A DNA stretch of 64,000 nucleotides from Rebecca billardiae RCC1528 (Eukaryota > Haptophyta). The stretch lies in the NCBI GenBank assembly GCA_965240325.2, contig OZ251251.1, positions 868,001-932,000 of the forward strand. The letters are read 5' to 3'. This document shows positions 11,821-21,861 of the stretch, piece by piece; positions within the stretch are counted from its first letter, which is position 1; every line of letters starts with the position of its first letter. The position numbers were made by a program, and so were the translations under genes. Below the pieces are notes generated by a model that ran no database searches, was not told the origin of the DNA, and saw only the letters and a list, made by a program, of their open reading frames with translations.

Positions 11821-12522
11821 TCAGCCCACAGAGTGATGGCGCGCGCCGTGGCCCGCGCTGCCGCGCGCCGCGGGGCGCGCGCCGCGCGCCTCCGCGCTGA
11901 GCGCGCGCTCGCGCTCCGCCTCGGCGCGCGGCGGCGGCGCGGGCCAGGGCAGGAGCCCCGCTGCCGCCGCGCCCTCGACGCCGCCCGCCTGCGCCGCCTC
12001 CGCCCCCCCTGCCGTGCGCCGCGGCAGCAGCCCCGTCGCCAGCCGGTACAGGTGGCCCGTGTTGGTGCGGTTGCGCGCGGACGCGGCCACGAACGGCAGG
12101 CCGAGATCGCGGGAGATCGCCTCGGCGGTGGGCATGGAGCATGGCGCGACGTCGGTCTTGTTGCACACGAGGACGCACGGCACGGACGCGGCGCGCGCGA
12201 GCGCGCTCGCCGCCGCGTCCGCCGCGCAGCGCGCCGCGCACTCCGCCGCACTCGGCGTTGCGCGCGCCTCGGCCGCGGCGGCGCGCGCCGCGGCCGCCGC
12301 GCCCAGCAGCTGCCGCGCCGCCGCCGCGTAGCCGGCCGCATATGCGAGGAGCGCGTGCGCGGGCTGCAGCGTGTCAGCGACGATCACGACGAGGCGGACC
12401 TCGGCGAGCGCGTCGAGCGACGGCGGCCGCGCGTGCGCCGGCCGCGCCGCCGCGGACGCGTGCGCGGCGGGTGCGCACGGCGCGCACGGGCTGTCCGGTG
12501 CGGTGGCGGGCTGCGTCGCCGC

Positions 12523-12554
<32 letters not shown>

Positions 12555-13186
12555 TGGACGGGCGCGCGTCGTCGGCCGAGGCGGCGCGGGCGCGCGCCGC
12601 CGTGTCGGGCGAGGGCGGCGGCGAGGCGTGCGTGACGGAGGAGGAGGAGGAGGGCGGTGTCTCGTCGCACCAGTCCGGCCCGCCGAGCGCGCGGCCGGTG
12701 CGCGCCGCGGCGGCGACGGCGGCGGGCGCGGCGGCGGCGGCGGCCGAGCCGCCGAGCCCGGCGGCGGGCGCGCGCGCCGGCGAGGCAGCGCCGCTGTCGG
12801 CGCCGAGCGCGGCGGCGGCAGGCGGCGGCAGCGGCAGCGGCGGCGGCAGCGCGCCCTCCGCGCCCCCGTCCGCGCCCCCCACCGAGCGCCCGCTGCCGAC
12901 GGGCGGCAGCGGCGGGCTCGGCGCTCGCGAGCCGCGCGAGCCACCCGCGGCCGCGGTGCGCAGCCCAAGCTGCAGCAGCGAGGCCAGCGCACCGGCGATG
13001 GAGCTGGCGCTGCCTGTGCTGCTGGCGCGGGCGGCGGCGCCGCCCTCGCCGCCGTCCGCGCCGTCTGGCGCGCGCTCCGCCCACCAACGCGCCGCGCCGC
13101 GCGGCACCGCAGCGGAGCCCGAGCCGCGCCTGCTGCCGCCGCCGCCACCGCCACCGCCGCCGCCCGCGCCGCCGCCAGCCGCGCCG

Positions 13187-13217
<31 letters not shown>

Positions 13218-13391
13218 CCAGCTCGAGTGCAGTGGCGGCGCAGAGTCCGGGCGTGCTCAGGACGTGCTGCGGCGAGAGCTCGAGCGCGGCGCCGAGCGCG
13301 GCGGCCGCGCCCACGCCGCCACACCAGCACGCGCCCGCCTCAGCCTCGGCGGCATCCGCGCCCGCATCGGCCGCCGCCCCTTCGGCCGAGC

Positions 13392-13422
<31 letters not shown>

Positions 13423-14682
13423 GCGTCGCGAGCACTCGCAGCCCTCTGCGTCCGCAAGCTGGCAGAGGCGGTGGCGCAGCCACGACTTGCCGACCTGCGA
13501 GTCGCCGACGAAGAGCACCGTGGCGGCCGGCCCGGCGCGCGGCGCGCGCTCCTCCGCCTCCGCGCCGCCCTCCGCGTGCGCGGGCGCGCCGCCGTGCGCG
13601 CCGCGCGGCACAAGCGGGCTGCCTCTGCCTCGCGTGGCCGCGCCGCACGGCTGCCGCCAGTCGCCATCGTGCGTGTGTCGGCGCGCGGAGAGCGCGGCGG
13701 CGGCGGCGGCGGCGTCGTGCTGCTGCCCGGGCTTCTCCTCGGAGAAGGAGCGCGGCAGCGCCGGCGGCGACTCGCCGTGCGCGTCCGCCGAGGCCGCGGT
13801 GGCGGAACCAGCGCCGCCGCCGGCAGTCTGGCCGCCGCCGCCGCTGCCGCCGCCGCCGCTCCCCGCGGCGGCCACGAGCCCGAGGGAGGCGGCGGCGAAG
13901 CGCAGGGCCTTGAGCGTCACGGCCTCGCCCGCGCCGCCCCCTGCGGTGCACGCCGCCTCGGCGGGCGGCTGCGCCTCCGCCGCGCCGCGCGCGCCCTCCT
14001 CCTCCGCCTCGGCAGCGGCGGCGCCGCGGCCGTTTGCTGTCGCGGCGAGCAGCAGCGAAGTGTGCAGCCGCGCGGCGGCGTCGTCCAGCACCTCGGCGGG
14101 GTGCGCGTCGGCGCGGCACGCGGCCCTGCGCGAGGCGTGCCGCCCGCCGTGCGAGGAGCCGTCCGCCGCCGCGTGCGAGCCGCCGCCGCCGCCGCTGCCG
14201 TCGTCGAGCGCCGCGCGCGCGGCGGCGCGCGGCGCGCCCACGGTGCCGCCCGACGCGGCGCCGAGCAGCGCGGCGCGGGCGAGGGCGGAGACGAGCTGCT
14301 TGAGCGCGGCGCGGTCGCCCGTGAGCACCAGCCCGACCACCGCGATCGTGCGCCGCACGGGCGTCGCCACCGACGCGAGGATGGCGGTGAGCGCGAGGCA
14401 GAGCGCTGCGACAAACGCCTGCGCGCGCGAGCGCTGCCGGCGCGGCGCGGCGCGGTGGAGGCCGCGGCCGCTGCTCTCGGCGGAGGAGGGCGGCGGCGTG
14501 GGCGGCGTGCTGTGCGGACGCGCCACCGCGTCCGCCAGCTCGTCCGCGGGCGGGCCGTCCGCCGTGTCGGCGATCGGCTGCGCGTCGCGATCGTCCGACT
14601 CGGCGCGCCGCGGCGGCGACGGCGCGCGGGGCGAGGCGGGGAGGAGGTCGGGGCCGGCCAGGGTGGCGGCCAACCCGTCCAT
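11821..14682 (-). CDS. Large protein with a Ras-like GTPase core split by a long insert
   Basis: 953 aa from the ATG at 14682; the frame is open further to an ATG at 15033 (1070 aa). A short hydrophobic segment (AFVAALCLALTAILASVA, about residues 70-90) suggests membrane association. The P-loop is VGDSQVGKS (Lys399), preceded by a hydrophobic strand VLF. The base-recognition motif is VLVCNKTD (Asn841), followed by LGLPFVAASARNRTNTGHLY, which fits the G5 SA(K/R) strand and the last helix. In ordinary Ras/Rab proteins GKS and NKxD lie about 100 residues apart; here about 440 residues of poly-Gly, poly-Ser and Pro-rich sequence intervene. LVVIVADTLQPA just before NKxD looks like a core beta-strand. 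No switch-II DxxG is obvious, though STPGL could be a relic. Missed introns in the insert are possible. Forward-strand ORFs of over 900 codons overlap it but lack motifs. Confidence 0.6.
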
Positions 14683-15468
14683 GCGGCCGTGCTCCCGCCG
14701 CGCGGCCGGGGCGGCTGCGCGAGCAGGCGCGCTGCGCGAGAGAGTCGAGGCGGCGCGTGCGCCGCGGCTGGCCCGGCGCGCGTTCACCGCGCGGCCTATC
14801 ACAGCAGCTACTGCAGGGGTGCCGCCTCCCGAGCCAGGCCGGCTGAGATCTAGATCAGCGGGACGGCTTGATGGTGAGCTGCAGCCAACCGTGCGCGCGG
14901 CTCGGTTTGGTGCGAAATGCACCGAGTCGGCCCAGGCAGCAGGAGACAATTCGTCAGCTGTTGGTGACGCGGCCCACCACGCGACACGCATGACTAGGCG
15001 CCAATTCGGTGCTTTCGTATTCGGACGAAACACAAACGGCGACGCGGTCGAGGGCGCGCCTTTCAGATTCCGTAATCGGGCATAAATGCTGCGGGATCGC
15101 GCGGTGATGAATGATATTATTGGGCCGATGACGGGCCTTCATAATGCTTGCATGAGCTAAAAATGACCGGGTTGAGGAATCGCCAGAATCCCGCAAGACG
15201 GAGGCTTACGCCAAAATGATTGACCGCGGTCGTTCGTCAATCGAGCCCACATTTGGAATCATTCGCTCACGAACCTCTCGGCATCTGCCGAACGAGTTGC
15301 GATTTTCTGCCCGCTAATTAGCGAGCTTCGCGCGCCAGGCTGCGAGTCTCCGAAAATTACCGCCCCGCAAAGTGGGCCCGATGATAACGAACGCGTGCTG
15401 AACCGCCAGGACTGAGAGTGCTGAGTGCTGAGACCTGAGTGAGAGTGAGAGCGATGGCGGCCAGAGCC
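14683..15468. other. Spacer between two reverse-strand genes
   Basis: Contains the possible N-terminal extension of the GTPase-like gene (14683-15033), then about 435 bp of lower-GC sequence without a supported ORF, which should include its promoter and the 3' UTR of the upstream glycosyltransferase. Confidence 0.45.
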
Positions 15469-18000
15469 TCACGGCCGGGCCAACGCAGGCGGGCCACCGT
15501 GCTCGCGCTGGTAGTCGACGGCGTCGTCGTACAGCCGCTCCATGCGCTGCAGCTCGAGGCTCCACGAGAGCTTCTGCGCGTGCGCGCGACCGTTCCGCCC
15601 GAGCCGCCGCCGCTCGGCTGCCGGGCGCGCGGCCGCGTCACAGGCGGGGCACGGCAGCGGCAGGCCGAGTTTGCGCGTGACAGCATCGGGCGGTGAGCAG
15701 GCGGGCAGGGCGGCGGGGCGCGCGCTCGGCGCTGCGCTGCGCGCGCACGCGCGCGCGCAGCCCGCCCGCCCGCGCCCCTCGCGCGCAGCGCACCTCGGCT
15801 GCCGAGCAGCGCGCGCGTGTTGGCCGCGAGCTGCGCAGTGTCAGCCGCGGGCGCGAGCAGCCCCTGCCGCCCGTGGCTGAGTACCTGCGTGATGCCCGTG
15901 GCGTTGAAGGCGGCGACGGGGAGGCCGGAGGCCATCGCCTCGAGCACCGTCCCGCCGAAGCCCTCTGCGCACACGCGCACGCGAGCGCGCCCGGCGCGCG
16001 CCGCGCGGCCTCAGCGCGCGCGCCGCGACGCGCGCGCATGCGCACGCGCACGCGCATGCGGCATGCGGCATGCGGCGGCAGCGCTCGGCAGCGCTCGGCG
16101 CCGCCCGTCGGGCGAGCGGCCGCGGCGCTGCGCTGCACGCACCGGTGGTGGAGGCGGAGAGGAAGACGTCGGCGGAGGCGTACGCGCGCGCCAGCGCCTC
16201 GCCGCTCAGCGCGCCGGTGAAGTGCGCCCTGCGCCCGCGGCGGCGGCGCGGCGGCGCGGCGGCGCGGCGGCGCGGCGGCGCGGCGGCGCGGCGGCGCGCT
16301 CAGCGGCGGCGCGGCGCGCGCGCGCGCGCCGCCGCGGCCGCCGCGCGCGGCGCGCACCATGGCAGCCGCCGCTGCAGCGCTCGGCGCGCCTCGCCGTCGC
16401 CCACGATGATCAGCGCGTGCGGCACGTCGCGCACCGCGCGCGCCACCGTCGCAAAGTCGGCTGCCATGGCGCGCGGCGCGCGGCGCCGGCGGTGGCGCGC
16501 GCGGCGCGCGGCGCAGCGGGCGGCGCGCGCGCGTCAGCCGCGGCGGCAGCGGGGCGGGCGCGCGCGCTGGGCGAGGGCGGCGCGCGGCCGCGCACCGAGC
16601 CCCTTCTCCCAGCGCAGCCGCGAGACGAGCAGCAGCACGGGGAGCTCCGCCTCGCCCGCCGCCGCCGCCGCCGTCGCAGCCGCCGCCGGCGCCGCCGCCG
16701 CCGCCGTGCGCGCGCCCGCCAGCGCGCGCTCCAGCGCCGCGGCCGCGCTCGCGCCGTCGGCGCGCGCGGCGGCGCGCGCGCGGCGGCTCGCGGCCCACGG
16801 CGGCGCGAGCGCGCGGAGCCACGCGCGCGCGCGCGCGTCCCCGTCGAGCTCGAGCGCCGCGCGCCTCGCCTCCGCCGCGCGCGCCATCGCCGCGCGCACG
16901 CCGCCGTCGCGCTTGGCGGGGCTGAAGCGCGCGGTGTCCACGCCGCGCCCCCACAGCCGCACGCTCGGCACGCCGTGCGCGCGCAGCTCGGCGGCGACCG
17001 CCTCGGAGGGCGGGTAGGTGCCGGCGCAGCGCGCGTGGAACTTGCGCAGGCGGTGCCAGTACGCGCCCTCCAGCCAGCCCAGCCCGTAGTACTGCAGGTA
17101 CCGGTGGTACCGCGTGTGGAACGAGCAGACCGCCGGCACGGCGCGCGCGCTCGCCCACGCCAGCGCCGCGTGGCCGAGGGGGTCGGGCGTGGCGATGTGC
17201 ACGACGGTGGGGCGGAGCGCGTCGAGCTCGGCGGCGACGCGCGCCGGGAGCCACGGCGTGGTGAGCTCGTAGTCCCCGAACACCGGGCAGCGCACCGACG
17301 GCGCGCGCACCAGCCGCCCCGCGTGCGCGAGCACCGCGCGCCCAGGGCGCGTAGGCGCAAGCACACTCACATCGTGGCCGGCGCGCTCGAGGTGGGTCAC
17401 GAGGCGGTTAAGGGTGAGGGAGACGCCGTCGAGGGAGTAGTCGTACGAGGCGGTGAAGAGCGCGACGCGGTGCGCGTACCGCGCCGCGGGCGCGCCCTCC
17501 TCCGGCGCCATCGCCAGCGGGCACACCGCGACGGCCAGGCAGAGGCAGGCAAACGCCAGCGGTCCAAAACGTGCCGTCGCCGAGCGCGGCGGCTGCGGCG
17601 CGGCGGCGTCGAAGGGCCGGGCGGGGGTGCGCAGCACGGCGGGCGCGGTGGACGCGCGCCTGGGCGGCCCCACGTGCGACAAGGGCGACGGCCGCGGCGG
17701 CGTCAGCGGCGTCCGCCCGCGCGCGCCGCCGCTCAGCCGACCGGCCGACGCGCCGCCCTTGCCGCCGCCGCCGCCGCTGCCGCGCTCGCCGGCGGCGACG
17801 GCGTCGGCGGTGCGCGGGGTCTTGCGCGTGGCGAGCGCGGTCCGTGCGTGCGGCGCCGCGCCCGCCGACGCCGACCCCGCGTCCGCCACCTGCCCGCGAC
17901 CCGGCGCCATCAGCGCGCCAAGCCAAGCCCCGGGCCGCGCGGGTGTGCGCAGTACCGCGGCGCGATGGGCGCGAATCTCGGGGCTCGTCAAAGGCGCCAA
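15469..18000 (-). CDS. GT4-family glycosyltransferase, five exons
   Basis: Exons on the reverse strand: 18000-16596, 16460-16358, 16228-16143, 15964-15794, 15617-15469. All phases agree (1, 2, 1, 1), giving 637 aa. Introns are 135, 129, 178 and 176 nt, every donor is GTGCG and every acceptor ends CAG. A hydrophobic segment (about residues 145-165, FGPLAFACLCLAVAVCPLAM) after a low-complexity leader suggests a membrane anchor or a cleaved targeting signal. The GT-B N-domain begins RVALFTASYDYSLDGVSLTL with HLERAGHDVSVLAPT. The C-domain has VSRLRWEKGLADF, LIIVGDGEARRAL, HFTGALSGEALARAYASAD and the donor-binding motif STTEGFGGTVLEAMASGLPV with the GT4 EX7E arrangement. The family adds a sugar from a nucleotide sugar with retention. 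The acceptor cannot be told; resemblance to SQD2-type and alpha-mannosyl enzymes is only general. The start may lie downstream at MAPGRG or MAPEEG. Confidence 0.88.
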
Positions 18001-18886
18001 GCACTCTTCAGGCTGCTGCGGCAGTGTGTGGCCGGTGCTGGCGCTAATTACTACGCATCTCGATCAGCGAGCAGCGGCGTTCGCGTCCGGACGGAAAAGG
18101 CGAGTCATCCGAATGATGGAAATCGAGACGCGGAATGATGCGCGACGAAGGCTGGGCCGATAATCCAGCGCATTCGCGCATTTTCATCAGAATTCGCCCA
18201 CCTTCGTCAACTTGACGTCGTCTATTTACGTACGCGTTGATGATTCCTGGCCTCCTGGGCTTCGCCCGTGGCGGCTGGCGCCGAGCCGTTCCCCGTTGCG
18301 TGTCACTTTTCAAGCGTGAGCTCGGCTGAGTGTGCGTCTCTTATTCGTAGTACTGACTGTACTGTGTACAGCGCGTGCCCACCGTGTTACAAATGCCAAA
18401 CTGGCGCGCATTATGCCGTATGCGCGATCTATCTATATCGGCCCTACAGTGCGTCGGCACGACAACGCGGCCGCATGATGCGCCGTGTGATGGTGCCAAG
18501 TCATCCGCGTCCACGCAGCTCCACGCTGCGGATCCAGTGGAGCGAATTAGACAGCCGAGCGGGCGGCGTCAGGCCGCGGGGCCGAGTGCCACGCCGACTC
18601 CGCCTGTCGAGTGACGGCACGCCTCGCGGCGTGCGCACACCAGTCACCACTCTCCGGGTGCGGCGGCAGCCACACGCTGGGCGCCGCCGGCCCAAGCCGT
18701 TCGCCCACAGCGGCCGCCGACCGCCCGCCCGGCGCGCGCCTGCGCGTTCCGCGCCGCCTCTCGGCCGCCCGCCCCGCCCTCAGCCCAGCGCTGCTGTAGC
18801 AGCCTGGAGTGGGTGTGGTCTCAGTGTGGCTCACTTCTTGGGTGTAGGGTTAGCGTTAGGGTGGGTTAGGGCAGTCTCAGCGTGGC
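18001..18886. other. Spacer between glycosyltransferase and MBF1 genes
   Basis: No gene supported. The GT4 promoter should lie near 18001-18200, which has lower GC. The MBF1-proximal end holds a short duplication and TTAGGG motifs (see 18820-18900). Confidence 0.45.
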
Positions 18887-18900
18887 TCACTTCTTGGGTG
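18820..18900. repeat. Duplicated MBF1 3' end separated by TTAGGG motifs
   Basis: TCTCAGTGTGGCTCACTTCTTGGGTG near 18820-18845 is repeated with one mismatch at 18875-18900, where it forms the MBF1 stop and last codons. Between the copies lie TAGGGTTAG, GTTAGGG and GGTTAGGG, i.e. short interstitial telomere-like units. Confidence 0.75.
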
Positions 18901-19564
18901 GTCGCGGCAGCTTGGCGCCGAGCGCGCGCTCGATCTTGGCGATGACCTGCCCGTTCGGGATCGCCTTGCCGTTCTCGTACTCCATGATAATCTTCTTATC
19001 CTGCGGCGCCACGCGGTGCGCAGCGAGGGCGAGGGGCAGGGCCACCGACCGGTGAGGCGCGGCGCGGGGCGCGCGGCAGCGCGCGGCAGCGCCTGGGCCC
19101 GCGCGCGCGCCGCATGCGCGCACGATGTTGAGCGCTTTTGCGAGCTGGTCCTGCGTCATCTTCTTGGCGGTACGCGCCTGCATGATCGACTTGGATAGGT
19201 TGAGGTCGACGCGGTTGTGCTTGAGCTCCTCCGTCTCCGCGTCCAGCTTGGCCGCGTTGGCGCCCGCGCCGCCCACCACCGCCTTGTTCTTGCCGCCGTC
19301 GTACTTCTTGGTGGACTCGATGACGCCACCGTCTCGCAAGGCCTTGTTGAACTCCTGCTTCTGCGCGCCGCCCGACGATGGCGGCTTGTTCGGCCGCTTG
19401 CTGAACGTCACGGGGTTCCAGTCCTGCGGCGCGGCGCGGCGCGCGGCGGCGCAGCCGAGAGCGCTCGCGCGCTCGCTCAGCCCCGCGGCAGCGCGCGAGG
19501 GCGCGGGCACCGCGCGGCGCGCGCGCCGAGCGGAGGCACGCGCCGGGCGCACCTGCTCCGCCAT
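18887..19564 (-). CDS. MBF1: Multiprotein bridging factor 1 (EDF1/MBF1)
   Basis: Exons 19564-19553, 19423-19124 and 19000-18887, all phase 0, 141 aa (the family is usually about 150). Introns of 129 and 123 nt begin GTGCGC and end CGCAG. The first exon codes only MAEQ; splicing yields MAEQ-DWNPVTFSKRP, matching the conserved MBF1 N-terminus. The N-domain has KALRDGGVIESTKKYDGGKN, and the C-domain is the Cro-type helix-turn-helix (LSKSIMQARTAKKMTQDQLA, then the second splice site, DKKIIMEYENGKAIPNGQVI, IERALG). It ends in the usual basic tail LPRPPKK. Known role: a transcriptional coactivator bridging TBP and bZIP factors, and a ribosome-collision factor. It is transcribed away from the ClpP gene with 326 bp between start codons. 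Confidence 0.95.
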   Translation of the reverse strand: MAEQVRPARASARRARRAVPAPSRAAAGLSERASALGCAAARRAAPQDWNPVTFSKRPNKPPSSGGAQKQEFNKALRDGGVIESTKKYDGGKNKAVVGGAGANAAKLDAETEELKHNRVDLNLSKSIMQARTAKKMTQDQLAKALNIVRACGARAGPGAAARCRAPRAAPHRSVALPLALAAHRVAPQDKKIIMEYENGKAIPNGQVIAKIERALGAKLPRPPKK

Positions 19565-19890
19565 TGTGCGCGGCACCGGGTGCTGCGCGCCGGTGGCCTG
19601 TGCTCGAGCGCGCGCGCGGGTCCTCTCAGCTCCGCTTGCGGCGGAGGAGGATGATGGCGGCTGCCACTGGTGCACCAGTTGCGACTGCTGAGCGGTGACA
19701 AGACGAGGCCGCGCGCCAATGTCTGGACAAGGTCTGGAGGCGACGACCCGGTCCTGGCGAGCGCGCACGAGTCACGACCGGACCTGACAATCATGCTGAA
19801 GAACGGCCTCGTTTTCTGATTTTCCCGCCTTCTTTTTCCGAAGCGCGATCTTTTGCTGCGCTGATCTTTTCGTGCGGCCGTGCATCAGCC
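19565..19890. promoter_or_regulatory. Divergent intergenic region between MBF1 and ClpP
   Basis: 326 bp separates the two start codons, which face away from each other, so both promoters must lie here or within the leaders. No TATA-like element is evident. There is a run of lower-GC sequence at 19795-19870. Confidence 0.45.
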
Positions 19891-21861
19891 ATGCATCCGC
19901 GCGCGATGCGCACGGCCGCGCTCCGCGGCGCGCGGCGTGCGCGTGCGAGCACCTCGTGGACGGCGCCGCGCGCGGCCTGGTTCGGCGCCCCGCCGGCACA
20001 CCCTCTCGCCGCCCCACTCCATCCATCGCTCGAACCCCGCGGTGGCGGCGGCCATGCTGATCTCGGCGGCAGCGGCAGGCCGACCGCTTCGCTCAACATT
20101 CCGTATGTGATCGAGTCCACCGCCAAGGGCGAGCGCGGGTACGACATCTTCAGGTGCGCCGCATGCCGCCCCGCCGCTGTCGCGCGCGCGCCCTCGCGCC
20201 GCGTGCCCCGCGCCCTCTCCAGCCGCGGCCCTCGCACGCGCGCGTGCATCCGCCGAGTGACGTGTCCCTCTGGCGCGCGCCGCGCCGCCGCCCCTCCCGG
20301 GCGTGCAGCCGGCTGCTGCTCGAGCGGATTGTGACGGTGAACGGCGCGATCGACGACACGACCTCCGCGCTGGTGGTCGCGCAGCTGCTCTACCTCGAGG
20401 CGCAGTCGCAGGAGGCGCCCATCCACGTGTACATCAACTCCCCGGGCGGAGTGGTGACCGCGGGGCTGGCCATCTACGACACGATGCAGTACGTACGCGC
20501 TGGCTGTGCGTGTGTGTGTGTGAGTGTGTGCGGGCGCGACATGGTGCAGGATGTGAGCGCACGGGCAAGGGCGGAAGGACGGGGATTGTCCCAGCGCGGC
20601 AGCGTGCTGCCCCGCGCGGGCAGTGGGGCCGCGCCCCGCCCAACCGGCACTCCCGCCAAGGGAGATGCTATCTCCCTGAGATGCTATCTCCCTGAGATGC
20701 TATCTCCCTGAGATGCTATCTCCCTTGCTCCCGCGCGGCACGCCCGCCCGCACGGCACCGCCACCCGCCCGCACGCTCGCCGGGTGGGCGGGGCGCTGCG
20801 TCTCGGCGCGCCCCGCTCACTGCCAGCGTGCGGTGCCTGCGTGTGCCGGTGCGCGGTGCGGTGCGGTGCGGTGCGCCGTGTGTGCGCAGGTGCAGCCGCC
20901 TGTGGCCACAATCTGCCTGGGGCAGGCGTGCAGCATGGCGTCGCTGCTGCTGGCGGGCGGGGCGGCCGGCATGCGCCGCGCGCTGCCCAACGCACGGGTG
21001 CGCGCACGCCGCCCAGCGCGCGCCCTCAGCCGCGCCGCTCGGCCGCCACCGAGCGCGGCGCGCCCTCGGCCGCGCACGCGCCCACCGCGTTCGCCTGGCT
21101 GCGCCCACGCCGGCTGGGCACACGCACACACGCACACACGCGCGCACGCGCACACGCACCCCCCCCGCCGCCGTGCACGGTGCGCGCGCGCAGGTGATGG
21201 TGCACCAGCCGCACGGAGGCGTGCAGGGCCAGGCGTCCGACATCGCACTGCACACGCGCGAGCTGCTCGGCCTCAAGGAGCGGCTGTATGCCGTGCGCGC
21301 ACCAAGCACCGCGCGCCACGCACCGCGCGGCGCGTGTGTACCCGTGTGTACCCGTGTGTACCCGTGTGTACCCGTGTGTACCCGCGTGTGGAATGCCCGC
21401 GTGTAGAGTGCCCGTGCATGCGCGTGCGCGCGGGCGGGCAGGCACGGCGCACGGCGCAGCCGGGGGCGGCTGCGCAGGCTGCGCAGGCCCGGTGCGCGCC
21501 GCAGCAGCAGTGCGCGCCCCCCTCCCTCACCCTGCCCCCCGCCGCCGCCCCTGCGTCCGTGCGCGGCCGCTGCGCCCACGCGCGGCCGCAGCTCTTCTCG
21601 GTGCACACGGGCCGCTCGGTCGCGGAGATCGAGGGCGCGATGGACCGCGACAACTTCATGAGCGCGGAGGAGGCGGTGGCGTTCGGGCTGGTGGACGAGG
21701 TCGCGCACCGGCACCCGCCCGCAGCCGGGCCCGCAGCCAGGCCCACGCCGGGCGCGCCGCGCGGGGCGGGCGGGAAGGGCGGCGGCGGCGCGGAGGAGGG
21801 CGCGGGCGGAGCCGCGGGGCAGCCGGGCGGTGTGCCCAAGGGCACGCAGCCGGCCGGCTGA
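19891..21861 (+). CDS. clpP: ATP-dependent Clp protease proteolytic subunit
   Basis: Exons 19891-20153, 20309-20492, 20890-20997, 21194-21292 and 21592-21861 (307 aa). Introns are 155, 397, 196 and 299 nt, phases 2, 0, 0, 0. The N-terminus (1-60) is Arg/Ala/Ser-rich with almost no acidic residues and no signal peptide, suggesting mitochondrial import. The protease begins [20 protein letters not shown]. The catalytic triad is Ser164 (GQACSMAS), His189 (VMVHQPHGG) and Asp238 ([11 protein letters not shown]). The spacings of 25 and 49 residues equal those of E. coli ClpP (S97, H122, D171). The oxyanion strand [14 protein letters not shown] is intact. The ~50-residue Gly/Pro/Ala tail after VDEVAHR is not part of the fold. 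Known role: a tetradecameric serine peptidase fed by ClpX-type ATPases. The call is secure; plastid rather than mitochondrial location cannot be excluded. Confidence 0.95.
20663..20730. repeat. Palindromic 16-bp tandem repeat inside ClpP intron 2
   Basis: Four adjacent copies of GAGATGCTATCTCCCT-type units. Each contains GAGAT...ATCTC, so each can fold as a small hairpin. They lie within the 397-nt second intron. Confidence 0.85.
21331..21380. repeat. 10-bp minisatellite in ClpP intron 4
   Basis: Four to five copies of GTGTGTACCC in tandem within the 299-nt fourth intron. Confidence 0.85.

Noticed and set aside
11680-15085. Forward ORFs of 1057 and 904 codons over the GTPase-like gene
   Set aside because: Arg- or Ala/Ser-rich with no motif. 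The reverse strand carries P-loop, NKxD and SAR motifs in the correct order.
18840-18875. Telomere repeats taken as a chromosome end
   Set aside because: Only a few degenerate units, with genes continuing on both sides; interstitial instead.
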